Under the pieces are notes generated by a model that worked only from the letters and a program-made list of their open reading frames with translations, made no database searches and was not told where the DNA came from. From positions 186,001 through 250,000 of the forward strand of contig NZ_CP046703.1 of NCBI RefSeq assembly GCF_009873495.1: a DNA stretch of 64,000 bases. Direction: 5' to 3'. Of the stretch, positions 28,238 through 39,561 are shown in pieces. Positions within the stretch are counted from its first letter, which is position 1. Every line of letters starts with the position of its first letter. Source of the stretch: Nostoc sp. ATCC 53789 (lineage in GTDB: Bacteria > Cyanobacteriota > Cyanobacteriia > Cyanobacteriales > Nostocaceae). Made by a program: the position numbers and the translations under genes.

Positions 28238-29272
28238 TTAGGATGAATAAGGTTTAAGCCGAAGATTTTCCTTCACAGTAGAAGCCGTATCTGGGTAATC
28301 GCTAAATACGCCATCAATACCTAAGCTGAAAAATAGTTCATATTCCTCTTGGGGATTTCCTTGAAAATCCAGTGGCAAAAAGTAGTCTTCATTGCGGAAA
28401 GTCCAGACATGAACCAGCAAACCAGCCGTGTGAGCGTCAGTTACTAAAGATGTAGGCGATGTCTGGCGACAAGCCGCTCCGCGTCTACGCAATTTACCAC
28501 TACTATCTCTAGGAACCAGCAAATTTTTATGAACCCCAACCGCCTGTGCATATTTAGCAATCTCTTCTAAACCTGATGCAGTGACTAAATCTGCATAAGT
28601 GCGTTCATCGCCACTAACGACAAAATCATTAGGCTTACCACTGTTATTCAGCAATTGCACCAGAGGTAAATCAGTCTTTGTAGATAAATCTTGTAAATTA
28701 CTCACTTCAAAAGACTGAATGAAAATAGGTGCATTAGCGCCCTCATAACCGTTGGCTGTCAAAGTTGCAAGTAGGGGTGGTTCTAAGGCTAACCCAATAG
28801 ATTTAAAGTAAGTTGGGTGCTTAGTTTCTGGATAAATGCCGATCGCACGATTAATTTCGGCACTTTTACGCTTCACTAAATCAATGATTTCTTGTAGCGT
28901 AGGAATTTCAAAGAGTCCATCATAAGCGGTATTTTGCGATCGCAGTTGCCCAATTCGCTCTTTGGCTCGTAGTGTTTTCACTTCTGCCAAGGTAAAATCT
29001 TCAGTAAACCAGCCAGTTTTTGATTCGCCATCAATTATTTTGGTGGTTTGACGGTGAGCAAATTCTACATGGCTAACAACGTCGGTGGTTTCAGAAATCT
29101 CATTTTCGTGACGAGCAATTAAAACACCGTCTTTGGTGGAAACTAAATCAGGTTCAATATAATCAGCACCCAATGCAATCGCTAATTCATAAGCAGCTAA
29201 AGTATGTTCTGGACGATAGCCGCTAGCGCCTCGGTGTGCAATGATAATTGGAGATGTTGTACTAATAGCCAC
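28238..29272 (-). CDS. Glycerophosphodiester phosphodiesterase with in-frame repeat insertion
   Basis: A 344-residue GDPD of the GlpQ type, which splits glycerophosphodiesters into glycerol-3-phosphate and an alcohol. The signature is at the N-terminus: IIAHRGASGYRPEHTLAAY, then DYIEPDLVSTKDG and ARHEN, giving the His, Glu and Asp metal ligands. It starts at a GTG (29270-29272) inside the last codons of the upstream gene, an 11-bp overlap that suggests coupled translation. No signal peptide is seen. Around residues 263-274 the sequence RRRGAACRQTS is encoded by a dispersed repeat (28455-28490) inserted in frame before a conserved SPTSLVTDAH block; activity is probably kept because it falls in a loop. 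Confidence 0.9.
   Translation of the reverse strand: MAISTTSPIIIAHRGASGYRPEHTLAAYELAIALGADYIEPDLVSTKDGVLIARHENEISETTDVVSHVEFAHRQTTKIIDGESKTGWFTEDFTLAEVKTLRAKERIGQLRSQNTAYDGLFEIPTLQEIIDLVKRKSAEINRAIGIYPETKHPTYFKSIGLALEPPLLATLTANGYEGANAPIFIQSFEVSNLQDLSTKTDLPLVQLLNNSGKPNDFVVSGDERTYADLVTASGLEEIAKYAQAVGVHKNLLVPRDSSGKLRRRGAACRQTSPTSLVTDAHTAGLLVHVWTFRNEDYFLPLDFQGNPQEEYELFFSLGIDGVFSDYPDTASTVKENLRLKPYSS
28455..28490. repeat. Dispersed repeat inserted in frame within the GDPD gene
   Basis: Plus-strand sequence begins GGCGATGTCTGGCGACAAGC and ends CGCGTCTACGC. It matches the repeat at 7611-7643 apart from central bases. Reading through it on the minus strand gives RRRGAACRQT without a stop. Confidence 0.75.
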
Positions 29273-30212
29273 TTACATCAACTAATCGATATCCTTCACC
29301 AACCAGTTTGTCAAAAGTAGCTTGATACTGGGCTGAAGTCAATCCATGTCGCGCCTGCCAAGCTGAACCACCAGACTTTTCCCAAATAGCGGCGTATCGG
29401 TTTTGTCCGTTGACATCATAACCACTTACGTCAACTAATCGATATCCTTCACCAACTAGTTTGTCAAAAGTCGCTTGATACTGGGCTGAAGTCAATCCAT
29501 GTCGCGCTTCCCAAGCAGGGCCACCAGATTTGACCCAAATAGCAGCGTATCGGTCTTGTCCGTTGACACCATAACCACTAACATCAACTAACCGATATCC
29601 CTCACCAACTAGTTTGTCAAAAGTAGCTTGATACTGTGCCGAAGTCAATCCATGTCGCGCTTGCCAAGCTGGTCCGTCAGACTTCTCCCAAATAGCGGCA
29701 TATCGGTCTTGTCCGTTCACAGCATAACCACTAACGTGAACTAATCGATATCCTTCACCAACTAGTTTATCAAAAGTCGCTTGATACTGGGCTGAGGTTA
29801 ATCCATGTCGCGCTTGCCAAGCTGGTCCGCCAGACTTGACCCAAATAGCAGCGTATCGGCCTTGCCCCTTGACCTCATAACCACTGACATCAACTAACCG
29901 ATATCCTTCGCCAACCAGTTTGTCAAACGTAGCTTGATACTGGGCCGAGGTCAATCCATGCCGCGCTTCCCAAGCCCCACTACCAGACTTGACCCAAATA
30001 GCGGCGTATCGGTCTTGTCCGTTAGCGATCGCTTGTCTTCTGACATCAGGTATTCTCTGTAATTGGGCAACATTTTGAGCAATTACCTTTGTGTTTGTCT
30101 CACTATTGCTGACACTATTAGCAAAGTTAATGGGAGCGGCAAAAGCAGAACTGACTAAAGTTGCAAGTAACGCTGCACTAGAGGCAGTAAATGTTAAAGA
30201 ACGTATGAACAT
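29262..30212 (-). CDS. Exported protein with five tandem ~49-residue BTRD1-type repeats
   Basis: A 316-residue protein with signal peptide (SLTFTASSAALLATLVSSAF, cleavage near AFA-AP). After a ~40-residue linker, five near-identical repeats of about 49 residues fill the rest; each contains RYAAIWVKSGGPAWQARHG, then LTSAQYQATFDKLVGEGYR and ends VDVSGY. This matches the bacterial tandem repeat domain 1 family, found in exported hydrolases and adhesion-like proteins. The DNA repeats (147 bp) are almost identical, pointing to recent expansion or conversion. Its stop overlaps the GTG start of the glycerophosphodiesterase gene, so the two form an operon. Exported and non-exported products in one coupled unit is odd. 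Confidence 0.85.
   Translation of the reverse strand: MFIRSLTFTASSAALLATLVSSAFAAPINFANSVSNSETNTKVIAQNVAQLQRIPDVRRQAIANGQDRYAAIWVKSGSGAWEARHGLTSAQYQATFDKLVGEGYRLVDVSGYEVKGQGRYAAIWVKSGGPAWQARHGLTSAQYQATFDKLVGEGYRLVHVSGYAVNGQDRYAAIWEKSDGPAWQARHGLTSAQYQATFDKLVGEGYRLVDVSGYGVNGQDRYAAIWVKSGGPAWEARHGLTSAQYQATFDKLVGEGYRLVDVSGYDVNGQNRYAAIWEKSGGSAWQARHGLTSAQYQATFDKLVGEGYRLVDVSGY
29280..30020. repeat. Five tandem 147-bp coding repeats
   Basis: Each unit encodes one BTRD1-type repeat; stretches such as ATCAACTAATCGATATCCTT/CACCAACTAGTTTGTC recur every 147 bp with few changes. The high DNA identity makes copy-number change by recombination likely. Confidence 0.85.
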
Positions 30213-32975
<2,763 letters not shown>

Positions 32976-33471
32976 CATCCTCACCGCCGTGCTGGAAACA
33001 CGGGGTTTTAAACCCATTTTTCTGATAATTCGTAATTAAAAAAACGGGATAGAGTATAAAGACTTCTACAGCTTAAACTTTCTTAAGCTGTAGAAGTCTT
33101 TTAATTTGCATCCCCCAAAAAATAAATCTCTTGTGGGGTGGACATCTTGTCCGCCCTAGTTGTGCCAATTAAATGCACGACATAATTACGTTTGGATCAA
33201 GACTTGATCCTCCCTAAGCTTCCTTAAAAAGAGGGGAATTAGAGCAGACTAAGTTGCCCAAATTCATCTGTAGCAAGCCCACAGGGTGCAAATAGTTAGG
33301 CAGTTTAAAATTCGATACTTTTATACTACTGCAAATCGATAGATTTAACGTATAATGTTTTTCAAATGCGATCGCTTCCTTTGGGATGTAGCCATTAAGT
33401 GCAAACAACATACCAAAGGAAACGGACGAGTGTGAACACCGCCCTATGAATCAAACTTATGGAGAATTCAG
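32976..33471. other. Intergenic region downstream of ligA
   Basis: Contains the likely ligA terminator (33061-33102), a GGGTGGACA..TGTCCGCCC hairpin near 33135-33156 and further short repeats. A minus-strand frame at 33214-33411 has no convincing start context and I do not call it. GGAG at 33463 is the ribosome site of the next gene. Confidence 0.5.
33061..33102 (+). terminator. Rho-independent terminator of ligA
   Basis: GACTTCTACAGCTTAA (33061-33076) pairs perfectly with TTAAGCTGTAGAAGTC (33083-33098) around a 6-nt loop and is followed by TTTT. It lies 85 bp after the ligA stop. Confidence 0.8.
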
Positions 33472-34437
33472 ATGACTAACAAACACATTGAAGTCAAACA
33501 GGTAGCTGGTTTCATTGGTGCTGAAATCAGTGGCATAGACCTTTCACGTCCTTTGCACGATGATGCAGTTAAAGAAATTCGTCAAGCGCTATTGAAGTGG
33601 AAAGTCGTGTTCTTTCGCGGACAGAACATCGATCATGCTGCACAGGTTGCATTCACGGCTCGTTTTGGCGAAGTGACCTACGCACATCCCCACGAAGATG
33701 AGCCGGTAGAAGGTTTCTCAGAAATCTTGCCAATTGACCGCAGCCGCTACGAACGGCGTAATGGCCTACGACGTTCCAGCTACGAGAGTCGCTGGCATAC
33801 CGATGTGACAGCAGTTGTCAACCCACCTGCGGCATCTATTTTGCGTGCAGTTAACGTTCCTAGTTTTGGTGGTGACACACAGTGGACTAATTTGGTCGCA
33901 GCCTACGAAGGTCTATCAGCACCCCTGCGGGCGCTTGCAGACGGATTGAAAGCCGAACATCGCTTCAATGCGCGTTTGAATCTGCCCAGCAATAGCAAGA
34001 TCGCCCAGCGCATTGCTGCCAATCCACTGGTTTCAATTCACCCAGTAGTACGCGTTCATCCTGAAACAGGCGAACGAGCATTGTACGTGAATCCTGGTTT
34101 CACCTCACACATTCTTGACGTGTCACGACAAGAAAGCGACCTGCTGCTTGAGTTGTTCTTCAACCAAATTACCAAGCCTGCCTACACCACTCGCTTCCGA
34201 TGGAACAACGGTGACATTGCCTTCTGGGATAACCGCGCCACCTCGCATTTAGCCCCACAGGATCTAGATCATCTGGAAGTTGAGCGCGTCCTCTATCGCA
34301 CAACCATCACGGGTGATGTTCCAGTTGGGCCCGATGGTTTCCGATCGCAAGTGGTTGAGGGTGAAGCATTCAGTAGCGAGTTACCAACCATCTTGAAGAA
34401 CAGAGCCGATAAGCTAGAAGCAGCAGTGCTTTCGTAA
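33472..34437 (+). CDS. TauD/TfdA-family Fe(II)/2-oxoglutarate dioxygenase
   Basis: A 321-residue dioxygenase. The facial triad is visible: His109-x-Asp111 in SRWHTDVT and His258 in NRATSHLAPQ, with the 2-oxoglutarate arginine likely Arg275 (VLYRTTI). The N-terminal GFIGAEISGIDLSRPL is a TauD-type block. Members release sulfite from taurine or alkylsulfonates, or oxidise other acids; the substrate is not set by sequence alone. No sulfonate transporter is beside it. The start follows GGAG nine bases upstream. Codon use looks more GC-rich than its neighbours (CGTTTCGCG-type arginines), which may reflect transfer. Confidence 0.88.
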   Translation: MTNKHIEVKQVAGFIGAEISGIDLSRPLHDDAVKEIRQALLKWKVVFFRGQNIDHAAQVAFTARFGEVTYAHPHEDEPVEGFSEILPIDRSRYERRNGLRRSSYESRWHTDVTAVVNPPAASILRAVNVPSFGGDTQWTNLVAAYEGLSAPLRALADGLKAEHRFNARLNLPSNSKIAQRIAANPLVSIHPVVRVHPETGERALYVNPGFTSHILDVSRQESDLLLELFFNQITKPAYTTRFRWNNGDIAFWDNRATSHLAPQDLDHLEVERVLYRTTITGDVPVGPDGFRSQVVEGEAFSSELPTILKNRADKLEAAVLS

Positions 34438-34849
34438 GTAGTTAAAAGCTTATATACAAGGCTTTACCCACCTACGCGGGTTCATAACCTGGATTTCTCA
34501 CTTGTGAGAAATCCAAGGGGTGTGGCAGGATGGGGAAGAAGTCTTACCCCCCACACTCCCCACACTCCCCACACTCCCCACACTCCCCACACTCCTCTTC
34601 TCCCTCTGCCTAAACTATGCGTGAGAAATCCAGGATAACAAGGGGCACAAATCCCCTTGTTAATTTTTTCTAACTCTACAGAGGTGGACGATAACCAAAA
34701 TTGATCTGGATTGTACTGTTATATTTCTGAAGAATATTACCAAAACCTTGATAATATTGATAGCGATTGCGTTCAACTCTGGAACCCTAGTAGATCGTTT
34801 ACCCTAAAAATGGTCAAAGGTAAATTTGGAGTTTTATTAAATAAAACAA
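34438..34849. other. Intergenic region with 9-bp tandem repeats
   Basis: Contains GGATTTCTCACTTGTGAGAAATCC (self-complementary, about 34492-34515), five copies of CCACACTCC at 34551-34595, and a further copy of GTGAGAAATCCAGGATAACA near 34621. A short plus-strand frame at 34711-34941 overlaps the next gene in another frame and is not supported. Confidence 0.55.
34551..34595. repeat. Tandem 9-bp repeat CCACACTCC, five copies
   Basis: Five perfect head-to-tail copies. Its period of nine differs from the usual heptamers in this window. Copy number is likely variable. Confidence 0.85.
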
Positions 34850-35080
34850 ATGTCCGAAGAAAAGCCTATAAGTCCTTGGAACTACAAACCTTGGTGGTGT
34901 CAGCCCTGGTCTATAGTTCTCACAGGTGTAACAATCATTAGTGGTAGCTGGTTACTATTTAAAACTATCTGGCTAACCATTCTCGTCTCTATCCCTATAG
35001 TGATGTGGATGGGATTTTTTGTGTTGTTTTGGCCACAACTAATGATTCGCAGTGGGATTTTAGAGTCGTATAAAGACTAA
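34850..35080 (+). CDS. Small two-span membrane protein (cyanobacterial conserved)
   Basis: A 76-residue protein with a Trp/Pro-rich N-terminus (EEKPISPWNYKPWWCQPWSI) and two hydrophobic spans (VLTGVTIISGSWLLF and WLTILVSIPIVMWMGFFVLF). It resembles the short cyanobacterial membrane proteins grouped as DUF6737; I give that name with moderate confidence. Function unknown. Convergent with the gene at 35090-35443, with only nine bases between the stops. Confidence 0.75.
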   Translation: MSEEKPISPWNYKPWWCQPWSIVLTGVTIISGSWLLFKTIWLTILVSIPIVMWMGFFVLFWPQLMIRSGILESYKD

Positions 35081-35089
35081 TTCTAGATT

Positions 35090-35443
35090 TCATAATTCTT
35101 GCTTTTGTGTAACAATCCACATCAAATCTAACCACAATTGAGGATAAGCCTTCTTAATCTGCGATTTGGGGTCATGCAACAGATTTGTCGCATTCAAGCA
35201 AACAACTTCAACTAGACCCAGAGATTCTGCCACTTCTATCAGTAAATTTTTTTCTGCGACTACAGCATCAATCAGTCTGTCAGGACAGTAAATTTTAATA
35301 TGTTTGGCATGAGCGGTATACGCTCCTTCTAAGCTAGAATTTAGCACTTTTATATAGCAGTGGCGTAGTAATTCCCATGCTGTTGGGTGATATTGCTGCA
35401 TAATAAAGGTAAATTGTTGGGTTACGTCTTCTTCAGTGATCAT
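35090..35443 (-). CDS. Hypothetical cyanobacterial protein, 117 residues
   Basis: Soluble protein starting at the ATG at 35443, which has GGAGAG four bases upstream; a start four residues earlier is less well placed. It reads as one compact alpha/beta domain (ITEEDVTQQFTFIMQQYHPT at the start, then AKHIKIYCPDRLIDAVVAEK) with no motif I recognise. Coding character is good. It may bind a partner; nothing in its context indicates a pathway. Confidence 0.65.
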   Translation of the reverse strand: MITEEDVTQQFTFIMQQYHPTAWELLRHCYIKVLNSSLEGAYTAHAKHIKIYCPDRLIDAVVAEKNLLIEVAESLGLVEVVCLNATNLLHDPKSQIKKAYPQLWLDLMWIVTQKQEL

Positions 35444-36174
35444 TACTCTCTCCATTATTATTGTGCTAAAAACTGCAATTTCATCTCTGCACAGTAGAGA
35501 TGACGCAGCATTACTAATCTTGTGTGCATTTTTATCTGAGTAAAATTAGCAATTTTAGTTTGGGTAAAATTTATCCATCTGGCAGAATTTGTTGATAAGT
35601 TTTCTACGGTTTATGTTACTTTCCTATCAAGGATCAAAGCTGAAACCGATTACTAAAACCGTATCAATCGCTGCTTTATACCAAACTAATTGCTATAAAG
35701 CCAAGTTACTGAAAACAGAATTAAGCAGCCAGAATAACTTTTGTGCAAGTGGTAGATGAATCAAAGCAAAAATTTTGCCCACCACAAGAAAGCTAGTGAT
35801 ATTTAGGTTTTAGTTAAATCCACTACGGCTTTTTAAAACTCAAAGATTAAAGCCAATCAATCAGGATAGCCATCTACGCAGAGATCATCTGGACTGGACT
35901 GCAAAATTAAGCGATCGCACATTTTTATTTTTGCTGTCAGTCTGCTTAGTTGTCTGACGCTCCCTTTGGCAAACAACAATCTAACTCTCGGAATTTATCT
36001 GCATCCAAACAAACTATCAGTATCAAAAATATCCCGTTTTGATAGGAACTCTGGCAGTATGATAAGTTTTGATAATTTTTAGTTGACAATGATAATTTTC
36101 AACATGGCTTTGGGTAGAAGACCTTATAAGCATATAGATGCTCAGAGGATTTGCACGGTGAGAGTTAGGGTAAT
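35444..36174. other. Intergenic region, nothing recognised
   Basis: About 730 bp of AT-rich DNA between divergent genes, with one HIP1 site near 35911. TTGACA at 36083-36088 could be a -35 box for the GGDEF gene, but no clear -10 box follows at the right spacing. No coding frame, strong hairpin or tandem repeat is seen. Confidence 0.45.
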
Positions 36175-37395
36175 ATGAACAACAGAGCAAACCAAAGGCA
36201 TGAAGAACATCATGCAATACAATATTTCTGTATATTCAATCGAATGTTGATTTTCGTTGCAGAGATATTTATATCACGCAGCCTGGTTGCTGGAGAGTTA
36301 GCCCTGCGGTTGTTGCAAAAATTCCAGCGTATCAGACTTTCCTGGCTAAGGCTCGGACACTCATCTGTGAAAACACCAGTTGCTCCTCTATATAAAAATG
36401 AAGCAGAAAGGCTCAAAGCATTAACAGACTACAATATTCTGGACACTCTACCTGAACAAGCATTTGATGACCTAACTGCTATTGCTGCCTACGTTTGTAA
36501 GACTCCAATTGCTTTAATCAGCTTAGTGGATGCCGATCGCCAATGGTTTAAATCTAACATTGGATTAAAAGTTAGAGAAACGCCCAGAGAGTCGGCTTTT
36601 TGCTCCCATGCTATTCTGCAACCAGAGAATATATTAGTAGTTCCCAACGCCATCAAGGACGCTCGCTTTGCGAACAATCCTCTAGTTAAAAGTAATTCTA
36701 AAATTCGTTTTTACGCTGGTGTGCCACTAGTTACGCCTAATGGTTTTCCAATAGGGACGTTGTGTGTGATGGACACCGTTCCTCGTCAGCTAAGTTACCA
36801 GCAGTTGGATGCACTACGCCGCTTAACTCGGCAAGCGATCGCTCAGATGGAACTCATTCAGGAAATTCGCAACCGTAAACAATCAGAGATAGAAGGAAGG
36901 CAGTTATCGCTGACCGACGATCTAACAGGTTTGCATAACCGACGTGGCTTCTTCGTGATGGCTGAACAAGAGTTGAAAATTGCTCACCGCATGAGATTGT
37001 TGTGCTGGGTGATTTTCATTGATTTAGATGGGCTAAAACAGATTAACGACACCCTTGGTCATGATATGGGGGATGCCTTGATTGTTGATGCTGGTCAATT
37101 ACTCAAGCAAAGTTTTCGGAACTCGGATATTGTTGCTCGCTTGGGTGGAGATGAATTCATTGTTTTCATCTCCAGCTACTTTAAAGATGCTGATAGCATC
37201 CAAGCGTATCTGCAAGTAAATATTGCCAACTTTAATCAAGAGCAAAACCGTAGCTATGAACTTTCGATGAGTATGGGAATAGAGCGTTACTCACCAGGAA
37301 GTAATATGTCACTAGAACAACTAATTGCCAGGTCTGACGAATTAATGTACGCTCATAAGCGTCTCAAGCGGCAATCTCTTCATCGACAAGAATAG
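36175..37395 (+). CDS. Diguanylate cyclase with GAF sensor domain
   Basis: A 406-residue protein. Residues ~75-225 are a GAF domain (EAERLKALTDYNILDTLPEQ leads in; CSHAIL and FYAGVPLVTPNGFPIGTLCV are typical). Residues ~235-400 are a GGDEF domain with intact LGGDEF, the DDLTGLHNRRGF entry motif, and an RNSD I-site five residues before GGDEF, so product inhibition by c-di-GMP is expected. It makes c-di-GMP from two GTP. The first ~70 residues are of unclear character; the ATG at 36175 has AGGG upstream. The Cys in CSHAIL is common to this GAF class and does not by itself indicate a bilin site. Confidence 0.9.
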   Translation: MNNRANQRHEEHHAIQYFCIFNRMLIFVAEIFISRSLVAGELALRLLQKFQRIRLSWLRLGHSSVKTPVAPLYKNEAERLKALTDYNILDTLPEQAFDDLTAIAAYVCKTPIALISLVDADRQWFKSNIGLKVRETPRESAFCSHAILQPENILVVPNAIKDARFANNPLVKSNSKIRFYAGVPLVTPNGFPIGTLCVMDTVPRQLSYQQLDALRRLTRQAIAQMELIQEIRNRKQSEIEGRQLSLTDDLTGLHNRRGFFVMAEQELKIAHRMRLLCWVIFIDLDGLKQINDTLGHDMGDALIVDAGQLLKQSFRNSDIVARLGGDEFIVFISSYFKDADSIQAYLQVNIANFNQEQNRSYELSMSMGIERYSPGSNMSLEQLIARSDELMYAHKRLKRQSLHRQE

Positions 37396-37551
37396 GGGTG
37401 TTCTTTTATAACTTTTATTTCATTAGAGAAAAATACGCTGATTTCAAAGTTTATATATCAAAGTGCGATCGCATAAATTGAACGGAACTTTCCTGTTATA
37501 CCTGCCCCTTCAGTAGTTGATTAGTCTTTTTTCGCTCCTCGTGAATTCATC

Positions 37552-37887
37552 TCAGAACTCCGTTAACGAGTCTTTTATACTCGTGAATCCATTTGTCAAG
37601 GCTTGAATACCAATAAATCCCACTGCATAGATATCGCTGCTCAATTGTAGAGTGCGATTAGCTTGTTCACTTGGCATATAACCATGAGTACCAATGGCTA
37701 CGGTAAAAGTTGTTTGTCCTTGAGAATTAGGCATCTGAGTACTAATTTGTTTGACAGCCCCAAAGTCAATTAGTACTATCTTGTTATCTGATGCTCTCCG
37801 TCGAATATTAGCCGGCTTGATATCCCGGTGAATCACATTGTGCTGATGGACAAGTAGGGGCGCAAGGTCTTTGACCCTGCATTAAAT
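37552..37887 (-). pseudogene. Fragment of a Ser/Thr protein kinase
   Basis: The frame reads VKDLAPLLVHQHNVIHRDIK and continues through the catalytic loop (HRDIKPANI), DFGAVKQ and the activation segment (GTHGYMPSEQ). It has no kinase N-lobe (no P-loop or lysine), and the frame is closed by a stop just upstream at about 37888. The C-lobe also ends early in SIKDSLTEF. This is the middle of a Hanks-type kinase of the Nostoc type, left after deletion. A short protein could still be made from GTG, but it could not bind ATP normally. Confidence 0.8.
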
Positions 37888-38063
37888 TCACCCTTTCTCC
37901 CGGATTGAATCACTCACTGATTTTGTTAATCTTGATTTTTGCACAAAATCTAAGTAGGGAATGGGTAATGGGGAAGATGAGGGGAAACAGGGGACAAGGT
38001 GACAAGGTGATTTGAGTGAGAATCTTGCAACAAGTCTTTCCCATTGTTCCCTTCTCCTTTTGG

Positions 38064-38124
38064 CAATTCCCAATTCCCAATTCTCCATTCCCAATTCCCA
38101 ATTCCCAATTCCCAATTCCCAATT
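38064..38124. repeat. Tandem heptamer repeat TTCCCAA ending 8 bp before a start codon
   Basis: About eight copies of TTCCCAA, one diverged (TTCTCCA), run right up to the start of the GT2 gene at 38133. No Shine-Dalgarno sequence remains between the repeat and the ATG (TTTTTAACTT). Confidence 0.85.
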
Positions 38125-38132
38125 TTTAACTT

Positions 38133-39320
38133 ATGAGTTTGAGTCTGTGCATGATTGTGAAAAACGAAGCCGCAACACTGCCTAAATGCCTGAACAGTGT
38201 CAGAAAACTGGTGGATGAAATGGTAGTTTTGGATACAGGCTCAATCGATCGCACTCCCAATATTGCCCAACAACTCGGTGCAAAAGTTCATCATTTTAAA
38301 TGGTGTAATGACTTCAGTGCTGCCCGTAATGCAGCTTTAAAATATGTCACTGGTGACTGGATTTTGGTCTTAGATGCTGATGAAACTTTGACTCCAGGCA
38401 TTGTACCGCAGTTGCGAGAGGCGATCGCCAGAGATGAATACCTGCTCATTAACCTCGTTCGTCAGGAAGTAGGTGCTGAACAATCTCCCTATTCTTTGGT
38501 TTCTAGGCTGTTCCGCAATCATCCAGATATTCGTTTTGACCGTCCTTACCATGCCTTAGTGGATGATAGCGTGTCAGCAATTGTAAATAAAGAACCTCAT
38601 TGGCAAATAGGTTATTTACCTGGGGTCGCACTTGTACACACAGGATATCAAAAAAGTGCGATCGCTCAAAATAACAAATATGCCAAAGCAGCTACGGCGA
38701 TGGAAGGGTTTCTTGCTACTCATCCCGATGATCCTTATGTTTGCAGTAAATTAGGGGCATTGTATGTGGAAACGGGGAAAACTACCCAAGGTATGGAGTT
38801 GCTCAGACATGGAATCAGCGTTGCTGAAGAAAATTACGATATTTTATATGAACTCCACTATCATTTAGGCATTGCTTACAGTCGCTTGCAAAAATCACCA
38901 CAGGCGATTTCTCACTATAAAGCTGCTATCAAATTGCCAATTTATCCCATGCTCAAATTAGGAGCATACAACAACTTGGGTAACTTACTCAAAGCAGCAG
39001 GAGATTTCAACGGTGCGAAAACAGCTTACGCCACAACTTTGAAAATTGACCCTAATTTTGTTTTTGGACATTATAATTTGGCGATGACATTTAAAGCTTT
39101 GGGTTTATTTACAGATGCGATCGTATATTATCAACATGCAATCACCTTAAATCCCAACTATGCCGAAGCGTATCAAAATTTAGGGGTAGTGTTGCTCAAA
39201 GTTGGCAATCATCAAGAGAGTTTAACAGCTTTTAGAAAAGCGATCGCCCTTCATGAAAGATATAATCCCGAAGAGGCGAAGAGACTACGCCAGGGGTTGC
39301 AAGAGATGGGGTTGATGTAG
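38133..39320 (+). CDS. Family 2 glycosyltransferase with C-terminal TPR repeats
   Basis: A 395-residue protein. Residues 1-~110 are a GT-A fold of the GT2 type: [31 protein letters not shown], and the metal-binding [11 protein letters not shown] near residues 74-84. Residues ~190-385 hold about five TPR units ([20 protein letters not shown] and [19 protein letters not shown], for example). This GT2-TPR form is common in cyanobacteria and is thought to glycosylate proteins or envelope glycans; donor and acceptor are not known. The start is fixed by the family [12 protein letters not shown] beginning. A heptamer repeat occupies its ribosome-binding region. Confidence 0.9.
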   Translation: MSLSLCMIVKNEAATLPKCLNSVRKLVDEMVVLDTGSIDRTPNIAQQLGAKVHHFKWCNDFSAARNAALKYVTGDWILVLDADETLTPGIVPQLREAIARDEYLLINLVRQEVGAEQSPYSLVSRLFRNHPDIRFDRPYHALVDDSVSAIVNKEPHWQIGYLPGVALVHTGYQKSAIAQNNKYAKAATAMEGFLATHPDDPYVCSKLGALYVETGKTTQGMELLRHGISVAEENYDILYELHYHLGIAYSRLQKSPQAISHYKAAIKLPIYPMLKLGAYNNLGNLLKAAGDFNGAKTAYATTLKIDPNFVFGHYNLAMTFKALGLFTDAIVYYQHAITLNPNYAEAYQNLGVVLLKVGNHQESLTAFRKAIALHERYNPEEAKRLRQGLQEMGLM

Positions 39321-39561
39321 AGGTGAGGGGGCAGGGAGTATGGGGAAAATCGCTGAGAAAAAGCTGTTCTAAAATTAGTGTCAACATTATTTGTAACAGA
39401 TGACTTCACTTCACCTCTGTTATCAAATTTTATTGTCACTGTGGCATGATAACCTTAAGATTTGCCTCCCCTACTTCTCCCCGATTATTACCTAATCTAG
39501 AAAATATCAACCTAAAATTTCCAATCTAAACTTTTAGCTATAATAAACCTTGCAATATTTT

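Noticed and set aside
29280..30020. CRISPR-like regular repeats
   Set aside because: The 147-bp period is coding and open throughout, producing tandem protein repeats.
33214..33411. 65-residue minus-strand frame upstream of the TauD-type gene
   Set aside because: No convincing ribosome site and no recognisable sequence; it spans short repeats. Kept as intergenic.
36083..36112. TTGACA promoter for the GGDEF gene
   Set aside because: A -35-like hexamer is present but no -10 box at 16-18 bp; not called.
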